From: Sipunculus nudus
Taxonomy: Eukaryota; Annelida; Sipuncula; Golfingiida; Sipunculidae
Direction: 5' to 3'
Length of the DNA: 64,000 nucleotides
NCBI GenBank assembly: GCA_026874595.1
Contig: CM049314.1
Span: forward strand, 51,385,812 to 51,449,811
Positions within the stretch are counted from its first letter, which is position 1. Every line of letters begins with the position of its first letter. The position numbers and the translations under genes are program-made. Under the pieces are notes generated by a model. The model did not search any database. It was given only the letters and a program-made list of their open reading frames with translations, and was not told the DNA's origin. Of the stretch, positions 21,601 to 31,474 are shown piece by piece.

Positions 21601-24600
21601 AAGTCATCTGAGCTATAGTTGTGGTCCATTGTCAGTTGTCTTGCCGTCCGTCTGTCAATCAGTCTGTCTGTCCGACTGGCACGTTTTGAAACAGTTAGAC
21701 CTATGAATCCAAAATTCGTCATACTGTTAGATGTCCCCAAGATCTCCTACCAAACAGAAAATTGGGTCACTGTGACTTTGAGAAATTAAGGAAAAACCTC
21801 AAATTACAATTAAGAACCTATTATAACACTTCAGGACTGCCTAATATCAAAACCACTGATCTGTTTTTAGCGAACCTATGAGCTTTTGCGAAGGTGGGGC
21901 GGCGTCTGTCTTATGTCGTGCTTTGTGAGTCGTCTGGACATTAACCATAGCTATCTCAAAACCAGCAGGAGCGAGCATCACCATTTTTAGCTCAGCTGAC
22001 TTTAAGTCATCTGAGCTATAGTCTTGGTCCATTGTCCGTCGTCCGTTCGTCCGTCCGTAGATGTGGCACGTTTTGAAACCGTAAGACCTAGGAATCTAAA
22101 ATTCAGCATAATGTTAGATGTCCCCAAGATCTCCTACCAAGCCAAAAACTGGGTCTTTGCGACTTCGTTCCTTTGAGAAATTAAGGAAAAACCTCAATTA
22201 TTTATTTTAAAAAATATTATTCACACTTCAGGACTGCCTTATATCAAAACCACTCTTCTGTTTTTCCTAATATTTACCATAAATAATCCTCTATATAGTT
22301 CCTATGTACTTGCCAGAAATTAGGTCTGTATTATATAATTTAAAAAAGTTATAGGCCCAAACATAATGCATTTTGTAAATGATCAGGAAAGAAACTTGAT
22401 CACTTAACACAAAACTTGTTAAAGCTAAGCACTTTTTTTCCAGTAAAATTACTTTTATTAATCAAAATTAAATTGTATACCCAAAATTAGAACAAAATCT
22501 TTTAATTTTTTTTAAATATTAGCAAAAATAAAAAATTGGTACCTTAAATTTTGCCCAACTTTGACCATGGCACGTTTTTTTCCTGTAACTGCTGTGGATT
22601 TAATTTTCAAAGCATGTTTTTAGCAAACCTGTGAGCTTATGCGATGGTGCGGCGTCGTATGTCGTGTGTCGTGCGTCGTGCGTCGTCTGTACGTTAACCA
22701 TAGCTATCTCAAAAACAGGAGCTAGCATCACCAATTTTTTTGCAAATAATCAGTCATCCAAAAACCTATATAGGATTTTGTTTATTTTTTATTCTAACTG
22801 CATTTTCTTAGATTTTATAGGGGAAAAGCTAAAAAAGCTTTAAAAATCTTCTTCTCCGTAACTGTCCAGGCAAATTGTCCAGTATTTCACTGAAATGATC
22901 CCTGGAACAATCTTTCTAAAGTTTGTTCGAATGGTTCCAGTTCGGAGATTTTTGGCCGTGTTACAGGAGGTTGAACTTTGTTAACTGTGCGAAAAAGCAT
23001 ATTAAAATTTAAATCTCAGAAACGGCTGGAGCTATCATCACCAAATTTTATGCCAATGTTGGTCACATAGATCATATCTGAAATTGGGGTATTGGTGGCG
23101 CCACCTGCATCGGCCTTTTTTGTACGGGGTCATCAGTGCCTGTATCACACTGATGGCTACAAAAAACTTCTTCTCTGAAATATATGGCCAAAATGTTTAA
23201 TATCGCACTGAAATGATCCTAGGGTAGTGCTTTCTGAAGTTTGTTCAAATGGGCTCTTTTCAGTGACTTTTGGCTAAGTTATGGGAAGCTGAATTTAGTC
23301 ATATACCATAACAGCCCATTTTAGCTCAGTGGCTACAAAGATCTTCTTCTCAAAAACCACTGGGCCAAATTCTTAAATCTCACACATTAATTATCCTCAG
23401 ATGTTGATAATTCAAGTTTGTTCAAATGGTTTTGGTTCAGTGCTTTTTGGCTGAGTTACAGGAAGCTGAACTTAGCCAGTTTGCTGTATCTTCCTATATG
23501 ACTCGATTATGAGTTATAAACCTGCAAAACGTTTTTCGACTGATGCCACTGAAGCCAGTTTGTTAAATGTTTTAAAATAATAAAAAATCCCTACAATAGT
23601 TCTTATAATAATTGTCATTAATTGGTTCCACATGAATGATTTTTGGTTGAATTATGGAGATTGAATTGAGTCATTTTACCATATATGTTAGCTGTGTGAT
23701 GCTGTTACATCTAGACTGGCACCAGTTTATCAGCATCTATTACATCATGCCACTAGACATTTAGATTTCAGGTTATCTTCGGTTAATATTGACAAGAAAG
23801 TTTTTTTAAAAGCTTTTAAAAAAATTGGATTTATGTTATGTTATTCAGCATACCAGGCAATGTTACAGTCATGGATATTCAGCTCTCTGTGGCTATATAA
23901 AGACATCTGTAAGTGGATTATAAATTCTTGGTATCCCTACTCAACTTAATTCAAGAATTTGCCATCAGTGAGAAATATCTGTATTTTAATTTTGCATTCA
24001 GTATGCATCCGTAATAATTTTACATATATGTCTGATTTCTTTTTTATAAAAAGTCAGCTGAAAAGCATTTTGTATTGGGAAAATAAATTTCAAAGTTATT
24101 TCAAGTAGGGACCACTTTTGTGTACAGATGGCAGCACTTATTTTACCATTGGCAGATTGCCAGTGCCTGGATGTTGGTCATTAGCCAAGATGATGTCAGC
24201 TCTATAAATAGTTTTGGCACAGTGCCAGGATTTGAAGAAATGCAGCCAGGTAGGGGTCAAGAGTTCACTCAGTGCAGTAGCTGCATTCTATTTATAGCTT
24301 TGGCAGACTGCTCACTGCATCATATTTGGCACCAAAGTTCAGCCTGAATCTATTTATAGCTTTGGCAGACTGCCAACTGTGTCAGATTATGCATCAGGTC
24401 AAGAGTTCACTTAGTGCAGCCAGGTACAGGTCAAAAGTTCACTCAGTCTAGCCAGGTGCAGGTCAAGAGTTCACTCAGTGCAGTAGCTTGAGGCAGCAAT
24501 TTGTCACAGGTCACTCGGGGGCAACTGCCTTACTCACCTAAGCCTTGTCAGCCCAGTGCATCAAACTCTGGGGAAGTTTGATGTATTGGATTGATATTTT

Positions 24601-25024
24601 GACCTGTCTATGCGTCTTTGATGGTATTCTCATTAACAAGACAGGTGGTGCCACCTACATTGACTTTTGCAGTGTATGCGCCTGCTCATTTCTACAGAGG
24701 AATATGATACATCAGCCTAAAATTGGGCATGTTTATACGTATCAGGTAGCCTTATAGTGTACAAAACTGGTGGCGCCACCTACAATAATTTTTGCACAGT
24801 GTATGTCCCTGCTTATTTCACAGGAGGGTTTTGACATATCAGTCTGACATTGGGCATATGTACAAATCTCTTTGTTGTATATAAGACTGGTGGTGCCAGC
24901 TACAATCATTGTATCCGCCAAAACAGAGTTTTGCGGATACTATGTTTTCAGTCGGATGCTGACGCTGCCGTCATCGCCACATCGGTTTCCAGAGAACTCC
25001 TCCATAACCACTGGGCAGAATTTT

Positions 25025-25945
25025 TAGCGAATCTGTGATGGCGCAGCGTCGTCCGTCCATCGTCAGCCGTCCGCCCTCCGCTGTCAAGGGCTGGCTTTCC
25101 ACCATCCATGGCTGTAAGTCAGAAACCGTCGGAGCTAGCAGCTCCAAATTACATGTAAGAATTAGTCACATGTGAAACTTGGTGCCCTGGAGCGTATTAT
25201 TGGGTATCTGCATTAATTTAGATTTTATAGAGAAAAAGCTTAAAAACCTTTAAAAATCTTCTTCTCTGAAACTGTCCAGCCAAATTTGTCCAATATTTCA
25301 CAGAAATGATCCCTTGAACAATCTCTCTCAAGTTTGTTCGAATGGTTCCAGTTCAGAGATTTTTGGCCGAGTATAGGAGGTTGAACTTGGTCATCTGTCC
25401 AAAAAAGCACACTAAAATTAAAATCTCAGAAACGGCTAGAGCTATAATCACCAATGTTTGTCATATATGTCATATCTGATTTTGAGGTATTGGTGGCGCC
25501 ACCTACATTGATGTGTTTTTTACAAGCGAAAATGTAATTTAAACTCTTCTAGCTTATACACTGATTTATGATGAAACTGTTAAGTTGATTGGTTTAAAAC
25601 TTTACCAAAATTATTCTATGGTAGGGTTCTGCCAGTTTTATAAGAACAGATAGGTAAATACAGTTTAAAAAAAACATTGTAGCCAATTGAAAAAGGCTCT
25701 CTGTATTTGAAAACGGATTTGACAACATGCTGGCTTTCAGCAGTCAAGTCAAGAGGTCACTCAGTACAAACATGTGGGGTCCAGACATCACCATGGCAAC
25801 TGACCTGGCTCGGGGGGATGTCTAGACAATGTGTCTAGACGGCCAGACACATCGTCTAGACGTCTAGACACAATGTTTAGATGCAGAATTCCCTGTTTAT
25901 TGGAACTATATCTTTCAAGTGTTTGTAAAAACTTGGTTTACATTT
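25025..25945 (+). mobile_element. Short Hel-B element inside Hel-C
   Basis: Starts TTTTTAGCGAATCTGTGATG at 25021 and ends near TTGGTTTACATTTT at 25945, after a palindromic stretch of TCTAGACGTCTAGA motifs (25805-25885). Hel-C text resumes with AGGTCACATGTGAACTGC. It contains the unoccupied version (25608-25640) of the site that holds a Hel-C element at 29925-31095. Confidence 0.65.
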
Positions 25946-25989
25946 TAAGCGAATTGGGTTTATTATCAGGTCACATGTGAACTGCTACG

Positions 25990-26880
25990 CCCACATTTTT
26001 GGTTGACCTCCTCGCTGCCTAGCGTCCATTTGTGCGTCTGTTTCCACACATAAACTGCATATCTCCGGAATCGTTTGACCTATCAGGCTAAAAATTTTGC
26101 ACAAATGTAGCCCTTTGATAGCTTTATAACATACACTAAAAACGTTGGCGCCATTTGCAACCATTTTTGCACAATGTTCAACATCCATCTGTTCATCTAC
26201 CTTGGGATAAAATCACTCATATCTCAGCAATGGTTTGACTTTTCCACCTGAAATTTTGCAGGTTTATACATCCTTTACAGGTTTCTCAATTTTATGACAG
26301 GTGGCGCCACCTACATTCACGGTTACTCTGCATACATCCAAGCTTATATCTCGGGAACCGTTTGACTGATTGGGCCTAAATTTTGCATGTGATTAGAACT
26401 CACATAACTCTTCATCATAGGCAAAACTGGTGGCGCCACCGGCAACCACTTATGCACAGCGTCCATCTGTTTATCTGCCTTGGGCTGATATCACTCATAT
26501 CTCAGCAGCGGTTTGACTTTTCCACCTGAAATTTTGCAGGTTTACAATCCTGGACAGGTTTCTCGATTTTATGATAGGTGGCGCCATCTACATTCATATT
26601 AACTCTGCAGACATCTAAGCTCATATCTCGGGAACTGTTTGACCGATTAGGCCAACATTTTGCATGTGAATAGATCTGACATAGCTCTTCATCATAGGTG
26701 AAACTGGTGGCGCCACCTGCAACCACTTATGCACAGCGTCCATCTGTTCATCTGCCTTGGGATAAAATCACTCATATCTCCGAATTGGTTTGACTTATCC
26801 ACCTGAAATTTTGCAGGTTTATACATCCTGGACAATTTTCTCGATTTTATGACAGGTGGCACCACATACATTCATGTTTA
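25990..26880 (+). repeat. Hel-C palindrome array (3 dimers of ~277 nt)
   Basis: GGTGGCGCCACC or one-base variants recur at about 26144, 26301, 26430, 26577, 26706 and 26853, at alternating spacings near 129 and 148 nt. Each half-unit shares ATATCTC-GGAACCGTTTGACC, AAAATTTTGCA and a CATAGCTCTT-type motif before the palindrome, so the 277-nt unit is a dimer of two diverged ~138-nt monomers. Confidence 0.88.
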
Positions 26881-29353
26881 AGCTGCAGACATCCATGCTA
26901 ATATGCAACACACCTCACTCTATTCCCCTTGCCACTTAATCCATGCCTCACTTCACCCGTCCCACTCTGATTTCTGCTGATACACATAGTCGCTTGTCGA
27001 CTACCCATATTCTGGTTTTAAAATGTACTAGTCTGAAACTTGAACATCGGAAACGTCCATTTTGCTGAAATCATAATGACTAAGGTAGATATGTAGGACT
27101 TGAGAGGATCAATATTAAATTTTAAAAATAAACCTCCATTCATACTCCTAAACTTTGCACAGGTTCGCATTAGGCCTGTAGGACTTGTTATTAGCATTTC
27201 AACTGTTAACACCAAAAATTTGAAACCAGTTGATCAAAAACTGTAGATTTTATTCAAGTTTTCAAGCGCCATGTCACATATTGTTTACATTAAGCTAGTG
27301 TAATGCAGTTTGCTAGAAGCTCAGCTCATGAGCTTCAGCTGTAAGTTCCTTAAATTTGGCATACAGTTAGATGTCTCCAAAATCCCCTATCATGCCAAGA
27401 ATTTGGTCACTAGGACTTAATTCATTCGAGATATTAATGAAAAACTTCATTTTTTCCATCAAAAACCCATTGTTACACTTTAAGACTGCCTAATATCAAA
27501 ACTGCTGATCTGACTTTGATCATATATAATATACATATTTTTCTATACATTCGCTATGCACATGCCAGAAATGATGTCAGTATTGCGTATTTTTTAAGTT
27601 ATGGGCCAAAACATAATGCACTTTTTAAAAAATAAAGAAATATATTTACTTACCTAAGAATTGCTGAAGCTGGAGACTTTTTTCAGGAATATAACTTTAT
27701 TTAATCAAGTTTCAATTGTTTACCCAAAATTAGATCTGAATTTTGCAAATTTTTCAAGTTATTAGCATAAATAAAAAATCAATACCTTAAATTTTGTCCA
27801 ACTTTGGCAATGGCACATTTTTTACCTGTAAGCACTGTTGATTTAATATTCACAGCATATATACAAAAGGATTTAATCTTTTAAAATCTGAAATTTCAAA
27901 GGAATTGATTGAAAAGAGTAGCTTTTATTCAAGTTTTCATACACAATGTCAAGTGTTGTTTACATCTAGCCCACCTTGTAGTACAGCCTTCACTTGCATT
28001 ATGTAACCCACCCCAGGCAGCTTGCCTTGGCTCAGCTTGGCCATTACCAGCAGGCTTCCCCTCTGCCCCGCACCCCCCCCCCCCCCCCGCCTAGATGGCA
28101 CATTAACTAGATGAATGTTATAATTTTCTGTATTTCATTTTATTCTTGGCTATGCAGTGCTACATTTTAGATTTTGTATTTACCACCAGGATTACAATGA
28201 TTAAAGTGCACATTTAATTGTGTCGACAAAGTGGTGTATTGCTATGAAAGTGAGGATGTTCATCAGATAAGTAATTCCTTACTTGAGAAGAGTTAAAACT
28301 TCACCAGGTGTGACATTGACTATTTATTCCAGTAATAAATTATAGCTTAGATTTTAATTAGCATAATGATATTGTTTGTCCCTCATTCAACCAACAGTGT
28401 GTATACTTTATTTGAAAAGATGTTTTTATTTTACCAAATTTGCTGAATCTTTTATTTTATTTCGGTGAATAAGATTAAGCATGTACTGAAAACTCCTATG
28501 TGCAAAACTTTTTAATAGTGATTCAAGGAATAGTGATTCTTTTAGATGCCATGTTGTGGCATTATTTTCTTTTAAATTCAGTTTAAACATTTGTGATTTA
28601 AAGATAATAAAAATATATGTGTATGCATAATTTGACCCAATATGAGCTACACTCTGGATATATAATGATTGCAACTTAGAATTCTAATATTTTAACTTAT
28701 ATTTTCAGTGTTTTTAATACAAATTTATAAAACTTGTAAATAAAAAAAAATTAATCAGATAAAAACTATTTTAATGGAAAAACTGGATATGCTTAAATAA
28801 TAGGCTTATATATAAACTTAAATGCATTATTCCCTTGAAAGTGAAATAAAGGTATTAGTCCATTCTGTCCACTGGCCTGTCCATTTGTAAATTTTTCATA
28901 TGTATCACAGTATCTCAAAACTTTTACTGTTTTTCTTCATGACAGTCTTGTCAGGGTATTAGTTTGCAGTCATATATTTAGAACCTTACTATAACCAAGT
29001 GGGAGGGCCTCTTTCCTCTTAGCTTCTCATATGCTTATATAAATGAAAAACATTAGTATTTTGCATTTGCAACAATTTCAAACATAAGCTGAGCGCCGTG
29101 ACCCATAGGTCCCTTGTTTTGCAAATAATCAGTCATCAAGAAATCTCTATTGGATTTTGTTTATTTTTTTCTAACTTCATTTCCTTAGATTTTATAGGGA
29201 ATATGCTAAAAAAAGCTTTAAAAATCTTCTTCTCTGAAACTGTCCAGCCAAATTGTCCAATATTTCACAGATATGATCCCTGGAACTATCTCTATCAAGT
29301 TTGTTCAAATGGTTCCAGTTCGGTGATTTTTGGCGGAGTTATGGGTGGTTGAA

Positions 29354-29689
29354 CTAAAGCAGCGTTTCCATGTGTGCGTATATGCGTGAAAAATCGCTCA
29401 TATAATTTAATAACTGGGGGTTTCCATGTGAACATCAGTGTATGTGCGTATCGGCGTGAAAATCACCAGAGGAGCGATTTTCACACATAGGGTCTGCATG
29501 AACTCGGGGATTCAGGGTAAAATGATGTTATTTCACCATCTTTTTGTGTAAGGCCTGCTTGATTCACTGTACAAATATATGTCTGCCAGTTCATGCATAT
29601 ACGCATATACGGGCACATGGAAACACACATAGTTTTTTCATGCATATACGCACATACACATATACGTGCACATGGAAATGCTGCTTTAG
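29354..29689. mobile_element. MITE with CTAAAGCAGCGTTTCCATGTG inverted ends
   Basis: About 336 bp. The left end CTAAAGCAGCGTTTCCATGT and the right end ACATGGAAATGCTGCTTTAG are inverted copies with one mismatch; the complementarity extends inward through TGCGTATATGCG-type sequence. Host Hel-B text (TTGAAC ... TAATCTATCC) flanks it, with TA or CTA/TAG as the only possible duplication. No ORF. A distant relative is at 45111-45510. Confidence 0.8.
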
Positions 29690-29924
29690 TAATCTATCCA
29701 AAAAAGCACTCAAAAATTAAAATTTTAGAAACGGCTGGAGCTGTCATCACCAAATTTTATGAAATGTTTGTCACATAAGTCATATATGAAATTTAGGTAT
29801 TTGTGGCGCCACCTACACTGATCTGTTTTTTACAAGCAAAAATTTAATTTTAACTCTTGCAGCTTATACACTGTTTTATGATGAAACTGTTAAGCTGATT
29901 GGTTTAAACTTTACAAGAATTATT

Positions 29925-31095
29925 GTATCCGCCAAAAGTTTTACAGATACTATGTTTTTGACCGGGTCCCGCCGCTGCTGCCGCTTTCGTTTCCGTAGTA
30001 CTCCTCTGAGACTACTGGACGGATTTTTCCGAAACTTACACCAACTATCGGGTCACATGTGAACTGGTGCCTTAACCTCTGACGTTTCCTCTCTGTCAAG
30101 CGTCCGTTTGTGCGTCTGTTTCCACACATAAACCCTAATATCTCGGGAACCGTTTGACCGATGAAAAAATAAAATTACACAAATGTAGCCCTTGGGTAGC
30201 TTTATAACACACAAAAATGGTGGCGCCACCTGCAGCCATTTTTGCACAGCATCCATCTGTTTGTCTGCCTTGGGTTAAAATCACTAATATTTCTGCAGTG
30301 GTTTGACCAAATTAACTGAAATTCAGTATGCATATACATCCCGCATAGCTTTCTTGATTTTATGACAGGTGGCGCCACCTACATTCATGTTCACGCTGTA
30401 GACATCCATGCTTATATCTCCGGACTCGTTCGACCAATCAGTAAAACAATTTTACACAAATGTAGCCCTTGGATAGCTTTATAACATACACAAAAAAGGT
30501 GGCGCCACCTGCAGCCATTTTTGCTCAGCGTCCATCTGTTTGTCTGCCTGGGGTTAAAATCACTCATATCTCTGCAGTGGTTTGACCAAATTACCTGAAA
30601 TTCAGTATGCATATACATCCCGCATAGCTTTCTTGATTTTATGACAGATGGCGCCACCTACATTCATGTTCACGCTGCAGACATTAATGCTTATATCTCC
30701 GGACTCGTTCGACCAATCAGTAAAACAATTTTACACAAATGTAGCCCTTGGATAGCTTTATAACATACACAAAAATGGTGGCGCCACCTGCAGCCATTTT
30801 TGAACAGCGTCCATCTGTTTGTCTGCCTTGAGTTAAAATCACTCATATCTCTGCAGTCGTTTGACCAAAATACCTGTAATTCGGCATGCGTATACATTCT
30901 GGATAGCTTTCTTGATTTTATGACAGGTGGCGCCACCTACAATCATGTTTACTTGGCAGACATCCATTCTAATATGTAACACATATCTATATGTAACTCT
31001 ATTTCCCCTTGTCACTCAATCCATGTCTCACTTCACCGTCCTACTCTGATTTTGGCGGATACACGTAGTCGATTGTCGACTACCCGTATTCTAGT
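29925..31095 (+). mobile_element. Hel-C element, best-preserved copy (1171 bp)
   Basis: Starts GTATCCGCCAAAAGTTTTAC and ends GATTTTGGCGGATACACG, then GTAGTCG-ATT-GTCGACTAC-type hairpin, CCGTATTCTAGTT. TATCCGCCAAAA and TTTTGGCGGATA are perfect subterminal inverted repeats. An unoccupied site at 25608-25640 (AAAATTATTCTATGGTAGG) matches the joined flanks AGAATTATT / CTTTGGTAGG, which defines both ends. The interior has palindromes at about 30220, 30368, 30499, 30647, 30777 and 30926. This is the layout of a Helentron-associated interspersed element: subterminal inverted repeats, internal tandem repeats and a 3' hairpin. Confidence 0.85.
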
Positions 31096-31474
31096 TCTTT
31101 GGTAGGATTCTGCCAGTTTTATAAGAATAGATTGGGTAACTTCAGCTTTAAAAAGAAGTGTAACCAACTGAAAAAAGGCTTTCAGTGTTGAAAACAGATT
31201 TGACAACATGCCAAGTCAAGAGGTCTCGCAGTTCAACCAGGTGAGGTCCAGACATCACCATGGAAACTGACCTGGCCCTGTCTGGCATCTACACGATGTG
31301 TCTAGATGTCTAGATGCAGAATGCCCAGATTAGAACTACTGAATATGTCTTTCAACTTGTTGAAAAACTTGGTTTGCATTTTTAGCGAATCTGTGAGCTT
31401 ATGCTATGGTGTGGTGTCATGCGTTATGTGTCATAGCTATCTCAGAAAGGGCAGTGCTAGCTTCACCAAATTTT

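Larger units (their letters stand above)
19471..21867 (+). mobile_element. Outer Hel-A element, 5' part, split by a TIR element
   Basis: The Hel-A 5' terminus TTTTTAGCTCAGCTGACTATAA (19468-19489) is cut and resumes at 21601 with AAGTCATCTGAGCTATAG, restoring the standard Hel-A start. The body runs to 21867, where a Hel-B element begins inside it. Hel-A body phrases return at 34484 (TTGATATTTACCAG), consistent with one outer copy interrupted by about 12.6 kb of nested elements. Confidence 0.75.
24911..27014 (+). mobile_element. Hel-C element (HINE-like) with nested Hel-B fragment
   Basis: Starts GTATCCGCCAAAACAGAG. A second inverted version, TTTTGCGGATAC, lies 18 nt in and could form a 5' hairpin. 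It ends TTTCTGCTGATACACATAGTC with the GTCG-CTTGT-CGAC hairpin and CTGG (27014). The 5' portion stops at about 25024 and resumes at about 25946, around a short Hel-B insertion. It contains the palindrome array at about 25990-26880. Confidence 0.75.
22621..27187 (+). mobile_element. Hel-B element nested in Hel-A, carrying a Hel-C
   Basis: 5' terminus TTTTAGCAAACCTGTGAGC (22617-22635). 3' terminus GCACAGGTTCGCATTAGG, then AGGCCTGTAGGACTTG (27156-27187). The interior is the long Hel-B body, interrupted by a Hel-C element at 24911-27014. Palindrome-type sites GGTGGTGCCACC and GGTGGCGCCACC occur at 24646 and 24768, about 122 nt apart. Confidence 0.8.
21988..29116 (+). mobile_element. Hel-A element nested in Hel-B, itself interrupted
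   Basis: Starts TTTTTAGCTCAGCTGACTTT (about 21984) and ends AAGCTGAGCGCCGTGACCCA then TAGGTCCCTTG (29116). The body is split at 22621-27187 by a Hel-B element; GCATGT (left) and TTAGCATTTC (right) match the uninterrupted sequence at 14037-14056. The outer flanks CATCACCATTTTT and GCAAATAATCAG match the continuous Hel-B text at 22729-22752. A pure C run lies at 28070-28087. No intact ORF. Confidence 0.8.
21868..31382 (+). mobile_element. Hel-B element (subtype with alternative 3' end), heavily interrupted
   Basis: 5' terminus TTTTTAGCGAACCTATGAGC at 21864-21883. It is interrupted at 21988-29116 by a Hel-A stack, at 29354-29689 by a MITE and at 29925-31095 by a Hel-C element. Rejoined segments read as continuous Hel-B body. 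It appears to end near 31382 at TTGGTTTGCATTTT, after a TCTAGATGTCTAGA region, rather than at the usual AGGCCTGTAGGCCT hairpin. Two other copies (25025-25945 and the minus-strand 59283-60175) end the same way. Confidence 0.65.

Noticed and set aside
20990-21607. Overlapping ORFs on both strands in the GC-rich array
   Set aside because: All are frames of one tandem repeat; no domain or codon bias, and several frames are open at once.
25990-26880. A CRISPR-like array, because short palindromic repeats recur at regular spacing
   Set aside because: Spacers are themselves homologous repeats, the spacing is about 130-148 nt, the palindrome is only 12 bp, and this is an animal genome.
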